In this document: in pieces, positions 22,504 to 29,447 of the stretch
How positions within the stretch are numbered: the first letter of the stretch is position 1
Layout: each line of letters opens with the position of its first letter
Notes under the pieces: model-generated
Told to the model about the DNA's origin: nothing
Seen by the model: only the letters and a program-made list of their open reading frames with translations
Database searches by the model: none
Program-made: the position numbers and the translations under genes
DNA from: Bacillota bacterium
Lineage (GTDB): Bacteria > Bacillota > DTU065
NCBI GenBank assembly: GCA_028708605.1
Contig: JAQVYS010000015.1
Span: 1-33,689, forward strand
Direction of reading: 5' to 3'
DNA: 33,689 nucleotides

Positions 22504-23790
22504 ATGAAACTTAGAAAAAGTTTAGGATTGGGACTTATAGTTTTAGTGTTGTGCTCTAGCTTGGCTTTTAGTGCGGAAAAGATTACAGTTTGGATGACTT
22601 ACGGTGGGCATATGGGAGAGGTAGTAGCTAGACTGATTGAAGAGGATTTCATTCCTAGAACAGGTATAGAAGTTGAGTATGTCCCGATGCCAGCCACTCC
22701 TGAAGTTATGACTAAGCTAATACTTGAAATTTTAGGTGGCACTGCTCCAGATATCTGTTCTCTAGAGGGCTATCAGGTCATCGAGCTTGGTATGCGCGGA
22801 GCATTAGAGACTATGAATCAATTTGCTGATCATAAGGATGTTCTTGGTCGCTTCTATCCTGGTTTTAGTGGTCAATTTATCTATAATGACAAGGTTTACG
22901 CACTTCCTGGCGAGTCTAGCTGGACTCAGACTTATTATCGCACCGATATTTTCCAGGAGCTTGGACTAGAGCCAGCACTAACCTGGGATGAAACGCCAAA
23001 TATCTCAGCTAAGCTTAAGGCACGCGAGATGGAGTTTTACTATTTTAATGGTGGAGGACATCCACGCACATTAATGAACTTTACCTTCCAAAAAGGAGAA
23101 GACATTTTTACACCAGACGGTCTGCAATCTAACTTAGACAATCCTGCTGTTGTAGATGCCTTTACAACCTATACGGATCTTTATACTAAACACGGTATGC
23201 CTTTGGAACTGCCAGACTATCAAGTTTTTACTACAGGTGAATCCCCTTATATGGTACACCTTCACTATATCTATGGTTTGATTGATAATCTTGCTCCACA
23301 AGTTAAAGGCAAATGGAATACAGCACACACTCCAGGTACTCTCCAAGCAGACGGTACTATTAACCATGCAATTCCAACATCATCATTTGCGTATGTAATT
23401 CCAAAATACAACCAAAGCCAAGCTAAAAAAGATGCTGCTTGGGAGTTTCTAAAATGGTATACATCAGATGAGACTTTAGCTCGCATTCAAAAAGGCTTCT
23501 ATGACGGGCCAGATCGCTGGGTTCTCGCATTTGGAACAAAATCAAGTTTTGAAAGTGCCATGTTCTATGAAGAAGATCGCGATATTATTACCGAGGTAGT
23601 AGCCGTTGGTAGAAGCATGACCTCTATTCCTGGAGGATATTCAACTTACCGCTATATTGACTTTGCTTATAACCAAGTAGTATTGCAGGGTATGGATCCA
23701 AAAACTGCATTGGAAAAAGCCGCAAAGGATTCTAGTTCTGAGTTGGAAAGAAAGAGGAGAGAGTTTGCTCGTTTCCTTGTCGATATGTAG
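22504..23790 (+). CDS. Extracellular solute-binding protein of a sugar ABC transporter (orphan)
   Basis: The 428-residue family-1 binding protein has signal peptide MKLRKSLGLGLIVLVLCSSL, cleaved after AFSA. The Cys in LVLC has Leu, not Gly/Ala/Ser, before it, so it is not a lipobox. It contains EKITVWMTYGG, EEDFIPRTGIEVEYVP, GGTAPDICSLEGYQVIELG, LPGESSWTQTYYRTDIF and AAWEFLKWYTSDETLARI, and ends RREFARFLVDM. The in-frame TTG at 22486 would overlap the G-rich ribosome site, so ATG 22504 is chosen. Monocistronic, with a strong terminator. Resembles 18124-19398 more than the other two. No transporter membrane subunits in the window. Confidence 0.9.
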   Translation: MKLRKSLGLGLIVLVLCSSLAFSAEKITVWMTYGGHMGEVVARLIEEDFIPRTGIEVEYVPMPATPEVMTKLILEILGGTAPDICSLEGYQVIELGMRGALETMNQFADHKDVLGRFYPGFSGQFIYNDKVYALPGESSWTQTYYRTDIFQELGLEPALTWDETPNISAKLKAREMEFYYFNGGGHPRTLMNFTFQKGEDIFTPDGLQSNLDNPAVVDAFTTYTDLYTKHGMPLELPDYQVFTTGESPYMVHLHYIYGLIDNLAPQVKGKWNTAHTPGTLQADGTINHAIPTSSFAYVIPKYNQSQAKKDAAWEFLKWYTSDETLARIQKGFYDGPDRWVLAFGTKSSFESAMFYEEDRDIITEVVAVGRSMTSIPGGYSTYRYIDFAYNQVVLQGMDPKTALEKAAKDSSSELERKRREFARFLVDM

Positions 23791-23799
23791 ATAAAACTT

Positions 23800-23833
23800 A
23801 AGGCTGTGTAACACTTTGTTATGCAGCCTTTCG
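23800..23833 (+). terminator. Terminator of the third solute-binding-protein gene
   Basis: AAGGCTGTGTAACA pairs with TGTTATGCAGCCTT over 14 bp (two wobbles) with a three-base loop, ending in TTT, nine bases after the stop. Confidence 0.8.
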
Positions 23834-23982
23834 GAAATTTTATTTCTTACTGGAACTTTTTAGGTAAAAGGGTTTAATAAATTGCATAACACAGATATAC
23901 ATTCTTCCTTCAATTAAATTTTGATATAACATTCGTGCTTGGTAAAAGTCGTGCTTGAATTATTAGAAGGAGGGTCCGTTCA

Positions 23983-25257
23983 GTGAAAAAAGCAATAATA
24001 GTTGGGGTTTTAGTAATGCTTGTTAGTGCGATAGGTTTAGCAACGGAAATCGAATTTTGGATGGTTGGCTGGAGTAACGAAATGGCTAAAGTGGCAGATG
24101 GGATTATCGATACTGAGTTTACACCACAAACCGGTATTGAGGTATCTATTGTACCAATCGCTTGGGGAGATTATTATCAAAAAAGTCTTTTGTCTCTTGC
24201 GAGCCGAGATACCCCAGATATTTTTAGCCTTGGCTCCGAGATAGCTGACTTTGCGTTAAGAGGAGGTTTAATTGACCTAGCTGCGTTTAAACCTGAAGAA
24301 TATGCTGAGCTTGAAAAAGAGATTTTTGCTTCTGTTATGGGACCGTTTTCATTTAAGGCTAGTCGTTTTGCACTACCAATCGATGTAAGTGGTTATATTG
24401 GCGTATATCGAACTGATCTTTTAACGGAACTTGGCATGCAGGTCCCAGAGACTTGGGATGAGATTAGAGATTGGCAACCTAAAGTTTTAGCAAATGGCAT
24501 GACCTTAGCTTACACAAACTTTGACAATATGTGGGGTGCATACACACTTATTACTCAAAATGGTGGTCAATTCTTTGGTGATGACGGTTTTAGTAGTGCT
24601 TTAGATCAAGAAGAGTCTGTTAAAGGCTTTAGTGATTTTGTTGAACTGTTTACAGTCCATAATCTCCCTAAAACTTTAGTTGGAACAGAGCCTTTTATTA
24701 GAGGAGAGCAGCTTTGCTATGCAGATGGTTTATGGGTTTATGGCACTATGAGTCAAGTCGCTCCTGCACTTCAAGGCAAATGGACGGTTGGCTTAATTCC
24801 TGGAACTAGAAAAGGTGACCAGGTGGTCCATGGATCTTTTGCAGGGAGTACTCTACTTGGAATCTCAGCGTTTTCTAGTAAAAAGGATGAGGCTTGGCAG
24901 TTTCTTAAATGGTTTTTATCAGCTGATGTCCTAGAGCGAATCGCAAATGGAATTATGAGCACCTCAAACGGTTGGATCTGGATTCCGGCAAATAAAAAAG
25001 CTATGACTAACCTGGATCTACCTGATGAAGTCAAAAATGTTTACTATAACCAGATCGATGATAGCTTTCCTGTTCCATATGCGGTAAATGCCCTTGTACA
25101 ATATCGTTTTGTTACTCTAGCTTTGCAGAAGTGTGTGACCCAAAATGCTGATCCTAGAGAAGAGATCTTAGACGCTGCCGATGAGATGAATTCTGAAATG
25201 GCAAGAAGGAAAAAAGAGTATAGTCGCTTTCTAAAATCGATGAATATTAGTATGTAG
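23983..25257 (+). CDS. Extracellular solute-binding protein of a sugar ABC transporter (orphan)
   Basis: The 424-residue family-1 binding protein has signal peptide MKKAIIVGVLVMLVSAIGLA, with no Cys. Conserved parts are TEIEFWMVGWSNEMA, FTPQTGIEVSIVP, LASRDTPDIFSLGSEIADFALRGG, GVYRTDLLTELGMQVPETWDEI and DEAWQFLKWFLSADVLERI. The C-terminus, KKEYSRFLKSM, is a variant of the tail motif of the other copies. GTG start follows GAAGGAGGG. Upstream is a direct repeat TCGTGCTTG (twice within 30 bases). No permease gene adjacent. Most like 13936-15231. No clear terminator was seen before the next gene, 140 bases on. Confidence 0.9.
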   Translation: MKKAIIVGVLVMLVSAIGLATEIEFWMVGWSNEMAKVADGIIDTEFTPQTGIEVSIVPIAWGDYYQKSLLSLASRDTPDIFSLGSEIADFALRGGLIDLAAFKPEEYAELEKEIFASVMGPFSFKASRFALPIDVSGYIGVYRTDLLTELGMQVPETWDEIRDWQPKVLANGMTLAYTNFDNMWGAYTLITQNGGQFFGDDGFSSALDQEESVKGFSDFVELFTVHNLPKTLVGTEPFIRGEQLCYADGLWVYGTMSQVAPALQGKWTVGLIPGTRKGDQVVHGSFAGSTLLGISAFSSKKDEAWQFLKWFLSADVLERIANGIMSTSNGWIWIPANKKAMTNLDLPDEVKNVYYNQIDDSFPVPYAVNALVQYRFVTLALQKCVTQNADPREEILDAADEMNSEMARRKKEYSRFLKSMNISM

Positions 25258-25397
25258 ACTATAGAAAAATAGAAGCTCAAACGTTAATTGAAAATACTTC
25301 CATTTTCGGGTATATAAGAGGAAAAACTTGTTAAAAGGGGAATAAATTAATTAAAGAACAGATTATTTCTATAATTATTTAAGAAGAGGTGTAGGGG

Positions 25398-26219
25398 ATG
25401 AGAAAAGGCTCATTGTTTTTGGTTGTATCTCTGGTTTTGGTTATGGCAACCTGTAGTGTAGGAGCAGCTAGCCTGGCAGCAAGAGTTGTCCTTCCTGACG
25501 GTAGTGGAGCTCCATTTGCCACGATTACAATAGGAGACAAAGTATTTACAGCTTCAGAGAGTGGTAGGGTGGAATTAACTTACGACACCGAGAAAACAGC
25601 TTGTGTAAAATGGCTTGAACTAGAAGAAGAAATTCCAATCTCTGATACAATGACATTTTCTAACAAACTTTACTACGGTGCTCCCTATGATGTATATGAC
25701 TTTCTTACTACTGGTCCTGAAATATGGGAAGTCACTGAAACCGCAATGTTTTGTCCAGGAGGACAAGGAAATGAATCTCAGATATACTTAGATGATAGCT
25801 TTGAGAACTTTGTGTTTAGAAGTAAATTTAACGCTGAGGCAGATGGGCAATGGAATTACCTACGTTTTATGTTAAGGGGTATTGAACCGGGCTTTAACGG
25901 TTATGGTTTAAGTGTTGCTATTCATCCAATCGATGAGTGTTTCTTTGCACGTTTTAATGGTTCATGGGATGCTTATGATCAGTTAACAGAAAGTCTTTTC
26001 GTTGGTCCTTCTATGGATTCTGGAGCCGATAACGAATTTGTTGCATTCTTAAAAGATGAACACATCGTTATTTATATCAGAAATCAAGGCGAAAAAGACT
26101 ATACTAAACTTATCGATCTCGTTGACGAAGATCCTAGTGCATTCTTTGATGGTGGAGTAGGCATTCTAAATAGCTTTACAACTGTAGAGATCACTGAGTT
26201 TTCGGTATTTAGATACTAA
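25398..26219 (+). CDS. Secreted protein of unknown function, paralogue of 9325-10122
   Basis: The 273-residue exported protein has a signal peptide ending TCSVGAA. Like its sibling at 9325 it has a short N-terminal beta sandwich (VVLPDGSGAPFATITIG ... KWLELEEEIPIS) and a C-terminal concanavalin-like beta sandwich (DFLTTGPEIWEVTET ... GFNGYGL ... ARFNGSWDAYDQ ... FFDGGVGILNSF). The shared segments cover the whole length, so it is a duplicate rather than a domain match. Ribosome site GAGGTGTAGGGG. It follows an orphan solute-binding protein and ends in a strong terminator. It could present or bind a glycan outside the cell, but no evidence fixes this. Confidence 0.7.
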   Translation: MRKGSLFLVVSLVLVMATCSVGAASLAARVVLPDGSGAPFATITIGDKVFTASESGRVELTYDTEKTACVKWLELEEEIPISDTMTFSNKLYYGAPYDVYDFLTTGPEIWEVTETAMFCPGGQGNESQIYLDDSFENFVFRSKFNAEADGQWNYLRFMLRGIEPGFNGYGLSVAIHPIDECFFARFNGSWDAYDQLTESLFVGPSMDSGADNEFVAFLKDEHIVIYIRNQGEKDYTKLIDLVDEDPSAFFDGGVGILNSFTTVEITEFSVFRY

Positions 26220-26227
26220 GATAAAGT

Positions 26228-26264
26228 AAAAGGGGAGAGTTGACGAAACTCTCCCCCCTTTTTG
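26228..26264 (+). terminator. Terminator behind the secreted-protein gene
   Basis: AAAAGGGGAGAGTT (26228-26241) pairs with AACTCTCCCCCCTTTT, ending in a T run at 26259-26263. The group II intron relic begins on the very next base. Confidence 0.88.
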
Positions 26265-26598
26265 TTCGCTCGGTATGGGCGTAATCTAATCGGTGCAAGA
26301 CCGAAGTGTGTCCTGATAGTGGGAAACACATAGCCAATGACAAGGGTGTTCACCGTGAGATGAAATCTGAAGGAAGTCGGATGGCAAACCTCTGGTCTGA
26401 CAGACATTACTTACTTGAAGTATAAAAAGATAACAGTTGCTCGACAGAGGTTACTTGGTTGACAATAGGTTGGAAACCGACGATAGAAACTAAGAATGTT
26501 TAGTGGTGATAAGACATAGGCAGATCTTATCATCAATTGAACCACCGTGTACTGAACGGTACACACGGTGGTGTGAGAGGACGCGGGTATTATTCGAT
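26264..26598 (+). mobile_element. Group II intron relic, ORF-less and internally deleted
   Basis: The 5' portion (GCTCGGTATGGGCGTAATC, GGTGCAAGACCGAAGTG, GATAGTGGGAAACACATAGCC, CCGTGAGATGAAATCTGAAG, GGAAGTCGG, TGGTCTGACAGAC) matches domain I of bacterial group II introns. The first bases read GTTCG instead of the usual GTGCG/GTGYG. Domain V is at 26539-26572: exactly 34 nt, with a stem ACCACCGT/ACGGTGGT, an AC bulge, an upper stem GTACT/GGTAC and loop GAAC. Domain VI is badly shortened. No reverse transcriptase is present, and domains II-IV appear missing, since only about 275 bases separate the 5' end from domain V. It sits directly after a terminator. Its 3' end runs into the stop codon of sodC (TTATTCGAT, like the CTACTCGAT intron end). 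Confidence 0.82.
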
Positions 26599-27075
26599 TG
26601 CTTCCATGACTTCCCCACAGGCGAGCCTGAGTCCAGCCCTTCCATCTGGTTGCGAGGCACCGTCATCTGGGTTTTGATGAATAATAACTGTCCTTCCAAC
26701 TACGTCAATCGGGCTAAACCGATTGGTGTAAAAGACCATAGTAGCTCTACCATCCATAGCAAATAGATTAGGTAGATCTCCTGCATGGTTTCCGTGAGCC
26801 TGGTTATCAGGGTTGTAGTGTCCTCCTGCTGCCATAAAGGGTTGATCACTGTCACCGACTTTGCAGCAAGATCCTTCATGGATATGAAAACCAAACGGTC
26901 CAATTGGAGGCCTTACAGCGGTTTTCGGGCTATAGGGAGGCAGACCTTTAATATCAGCTACAAGATAAGCTCCACCCTCCGGGGCATCTAAAAACCATAC
27001 GGTTCCATTTATTTGAGGTCTTAAAGGACCGCCTCTTAAATAGGCGATCGACCTTGGTTTTACTTTGTTAAACAT
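26590..27075 (-). CDS. sodC: Cu/Zn superoxide dismutase, SodC type
   Basis: The enzyme dismutates superoxide to oxygen and peroxide. It has 161 residues with all metal ligands: His64 and His66 in GFHIHEGSC, bridging His86 in GGHYNPDN, His94, His97 and Asp100 in HGNHAGDLPN for zinc, and His133 in VGRTVIIHQNPDD for copper. Cys70 or Cys71 can form the disulfide with Cys152 (LACGEV). The ATG at 27075 is chosen because AAGGGG lies nine bases upstream. There is no signal peptide or lipobox from this start, which is unusual for bacterial SodC and suggests a cytosolic protein. The stop codon abuts the intron relic. It is downstream of the plsY-like gene on the same strand. Confidence 0.93.
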   Translation of the reverse strand: MFNKVKPRSIAYLRGGPLRPQINGTVWFLDAPEGGAYLVADIKGLPPYSPKTAVRPPIGPFGFHIHEGSCCKVGDSDQPFMAAGGHYNPDNQAHGNHAGDLPNLFAMDGRATMVFYTNRFSPIDVVGRTVIIHQNPDDGASQPDGRAGLRLACGEVMEAIE

Positions 27076-27160
27076 AGCCAACATCCCCTTAAACTTATAC
27101 ATGGTATACAATATGCCAAAAGGGGAAAATAGGCTTTAGTTTTTGTTACATTTTGCAATG

Positions 27161-27757
27161 TTAAGTATCTAAATAAGCCTCTTTTTGATTAGAAAAAAGG
27201 GCTTTTTTGTGCTTATAGGTTACAATCAAGGATACGAGAAAAACAGCTGAGCGCAGATACCACGATCTGTATGACACAAAAGTTTGGATATTCGCAGTAA
27301 AAAGGGTTATTACTACACTTTTCGGGGTAGGAACACCTAGAACTCTCAAAAAACCAAACAATAAAAACCAGACAAGGGCCACAAATCCTTTAAAGAGGAA
27401 CAGAAACACCCCTGCTGTCACAGCAAGTGCTTTTCCACCGTTAAAATGTAAATAGAAAGACCAAGCATGCCCGCTTACAGCCGATAATGCTGTAAGTAAA
27501 AGTATTAGTTCTGAGTCTGGCCATATCTTTTTTGCAGCGAATACAGCAAGGCCACCTTTTAAAAAGTCTAGACTAAAACCGAAAACTCCGGCTGCTTTAC
27601 TTCCGTAGCGCCAAGCATTATATGCACCGGGATTTTTGTCGCCGTATTCCCTAATATCTGTGCCGCTGAGGCTTTTGGCAACAAGCAAACTAAAAGGGAT
27701 AGAAGAGAGAAGATACACAAAAATTACATAGACCATTTGGTAAAATCGTATAGCCAT
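27161..27757 (-). CDS. plsY: PlsY-like acyl-phosphate:glycerol-3-phosphate acyltransferase
   Basis: Membrane enzyme that acylates glycerol-3-phosphate at position 1 using acyl-phosphate, the first step of phospholipid synthesis. The 198-residue protein has about five transmembrane segments. Motif 1 SSIPFSLLVAK with TDIREYGDKNPGAYNAWR (residues 18-50), motif 2 LDFLKGG, and motif 3 GHAWSFYLHFNGGKALAV (about 96-113) are all present but drifted: usual forms are GSGNxGATN and GGKGVAT. It may therefore be a second, divergent PlsY. ATG at 27757 follows GGAGGG. A weak hairpin overlaps the stop (27146-27163), 85 bases before sodC on the same strand. Confidence 0.85.
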   Translation of the reverse strand: MAIRFYQMVYVIFVYLLSSIPFSLLVAKSLSGTDIREYGDKNPGAYNAWRYGSKAAGVFGFSLDFLKGGLAVFAAKKIWPDSELILLLTALSAVSGHAWSFYLHFNGGKALAVTAGVFLFLFKGFVALVWFLLFGFLRVLGVPTPKSVVITLFTANIQTFVSYRSWYLRSAVFLVSLIVTYKHKKALFSNQKEAYLDT

Positions 27758-27842
27758 AACGTACCCTCCATTTTCTCTACTAGAGGTCTCAGTTGATAGA
27801 TTTGGCAAAAAAGTAAAAAATCCTTGTCTAGGAATTTTTCAC

Positions 27843-27871
27843 TTGTTACAAAATTGTGAGTTCTTTATATG
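27843..27871 (+). promoter_or_regulatory. Candidate sigma-A-type promoter of the second DUF4434 gene
   Basis: TTGTTA (27843-27848), 17-base spacer, TATATG (27866-27871), about 65 bases ahead of the gene start. Confidence 0.45.
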
Positions 27872-27935
27872 ATAGAAGGATAAAGATGCAGGAATTTACT
27901 GTTGAAGTTCTAATTTTCTTAAGGGAGGGGTGCCT

Positions 27936-29240
27936 GTGAGAAGATATATTTTAGTTGTGATTTTTTCTGCTCTTTTAATTTTTTCGGTAGTGGTTTTTGC
28001 AGAACCAACTTGGCCTATAGTTAAAGGGACATTTATACAAGAATGGTTAACTTTGCATTGGTCAGATGAAATGTGGGATAGAGAGTTAGAGTATTTACGG
28101 GAAGTAGGTATGGAATTTATTATTGTTGCACCTACTGGATTTGGCTTTGGAAATAGCGGCCTAAAGACAATCTATCCAACGCAGATTCCAGACTGGATAG
28201 AATACGCCCAAGGCATAGACTTACTTGAAAACACATTAAGAGCTGCAAAAAGAGCAGATATGAAGGTTGTTATAGGTTTAAACATGGATGATCTTTGGTG
28301 GCAAAAGGGTGTGCGTGATCCTAAGTGGCTCTACGAGAGAGTTGAGCTTGGCAATATGCTAGCAGAAGAGATATATAACCTATACTATGAGAGATTTACT
28401 GACACTATTTGTGGTTGGTATTTTGTTTTTGAGATAGACAATTTAATGGTTAGGCAGAAAAACTCTGTGGAGGTGCTTTCTACAGCGTTTAACAAGCAGT
28501 TAGATTTTTTAACCGAACTAAACCCAGATCTCTTTTTTATATGGAGTCCTTACATGAACTCTATGCTTGCTCCTAAAGAAAGCTACGGGAAATTTTGGAC
28601 AGAGTTATTTAAAAAGGTGCGCTTTAGAGACGGGGATATCTTCTCGCCAATGGACTGTGTTGGCGCAGGAGGTACGACAATAGATAACTTTGCTGGTTGG
28701 TTTTTAGAGTTTAGAAAGGCAGTAGATACAAAGCCTGGACTGCAACTCTTTTCGAATGCTGAGAACTTTGACTATAGAGACTGGACCTCAGCTCCTATAA
28801 ATAGATTTATTCAGCAATTAGAGCTAGTGAAGAGTTATGTTGACGGTTTTATCACATTTGCCTATCCTCACTACTACAGTCCAAATATTATTGATCAAGG
28901 TTTTCACGAAACCTACTTACTATACGTAAAGACCGGAAAAACCGATACTCAGTCACCAACGCCCCCTTCTAGTTTGCGGACACTTGAGATGCCTGATGGT
29001 TCTTGTTTTTTGTTGTGGGACAATGGTGAAGACAATGTTGGGGTAGCTGGCTATATTATCTACAGGGACGGTAAAGAGATTGGTAAGACGCAAGTACCAA
29101 GAAAAAATGCCTCTGGTTTTTTAAATGCTTACAAAGAGGAAGGCCTCCAAACAGGTAGAATGTATAGCTATGTTCTTTATACCTATGATTTTGCTGGTAA
29201 TCTTTCAGAAGCAAGTGAAGAGTTTGTTCTAGAATTTTAA
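27936..29240 (+). CDS. Secreted DUF4434 family protein with C-terminal Fn3-like domain
   Basis: The 434-residue exported protein has signal peptide MRRYILVVIFSALLIFSVVVFA. The DUF4434 barrel spans about residues 25-335: VKGTFIQEWLTLHWSDEMWDRELEYLREVGMEFII, KRADMKVVIGLNMDD, CGWYFVFEID, FFIWSPYMNS and GLQLFSNAENFDY. The C-terminal 95 residues (PTPPSSLRTLEMPDGSCFLLWDNGEDNVGVAGYIIYRDG ... YSYVLYTYDFAGNLSEAS) form a fibronectin-III-like module. FEID in place of the WPNE of the protein at 1266 keeps a Glu at the putative catalytic strand. GTG 27936 is chosen over GTG 27930, which touches the GGGAGGG ribosome site. Substrate unknown, probably polysaccharide-related. Confidence 0.8.
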   Translation: MRRYILVVIFSALLIFSVVVFAEPTWPIVKGTFIQEWLTLHWSDEMWDRELEYLREVGMEFIIVAPTGFGFGNSGLKTIYPTQIPDWIEYAQGIDLLENTLRAAKRADMKVVIGLNMDDLWWQKGVRDPKWLYERVELGNMLAEEIYNLYYERFTDTICGWYFVFEIDNLMVRQKNSVEVLSTAFNKQLDFLTELNPDLFFIWSPYMNSMLAPKESYGKFWTELFKKVRFRDGDIFSPMDCVGAGGTTIDNFAGWFLEFRKAVDTKPGLQLFSNAENFDYRDWTSAPINRFIQQLELVKSYVDGFITFAYPHYYSPNIIDQGFHETYLLYVKTGKTDTQSPTPPSSLRTLEMPDGSCFLLWDNGEDNVGVAGYIIYRDGKEIGKTQVPRKNASGFLNAYKEEGLQTGRMYSYVLYTYDFAGNLSEASEEFVLEF

Positions 29241-29264
29241 GAGATAAAAGATCAACTAAAAACG

Positions 29265-29327
29265 AATTGGCCTCAAAAGTTAGACTGAAATCTGGCTCTT
29301 GGGGTCAATTTTAAACTGGTTTTTTTT
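29265..29327 (+). terminator. Terminator behind the second DUF4434 gene
   Basis: AATTGGCCTCAAAAG (29265-29279) pairs with CTCTTGGGGTCAATT (29296-29310) with two wobbles and one mismatch. Inner GTTAGA/TCTGGC extends the stem. Eight T follow at 29320-29327. Confidence 0.7.
29269..29307. repeat. Inverted-repeat element, copy 2
   Basis: GGCCTCAAAAGTTAGA, loop, TCTGGCTCTTGGGGTCA. It has the same order of conserved blocks as the element at 2697-2739 and lies within the terminator hairpin. Confidence 0.45.
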
Positions 29328-29386
29328 GAATAAACTACCATCTATAGACCAATTAAAATCGGAGTTGTGTTAGAGTAGTAAAGGTG

Positions 29387-29406
29387 ATAGACTTATAGTA
29401 GTCTAT
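29387..29406. promoter_or_regulatory. Palindrome upstream of the flavoenzyme gene, possible operator
   Basis: ATAGACT, six-base spacer TATAGT, AGTCTAT is a perfect 7+7 palindrome, overlapping a TATAAT-like box (29404-29409) and 42 bases before the ATG. It could be a regulator-binding site. No regulator is encoded next to it. Confidence 0.35.
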
Positions 29407-29447
29407 AATAGCAGGTACTAAACTTAGGTGCCAAAGATGGTGAAGCT

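Noticed and set aside
23934-23962. Direct repeat TCGTGCTTG as a start of a repeat array
   Set aside because: Only two units, no regular spacing beyond this, and no other copies seen. Not a CRISPR.
26503-26766. Plus-strand frame running from the intron relic into sodC antisense
   Set aside because: It covers domain V of the intron and the antisense of conserved SodC motifs, so it is not a gene.
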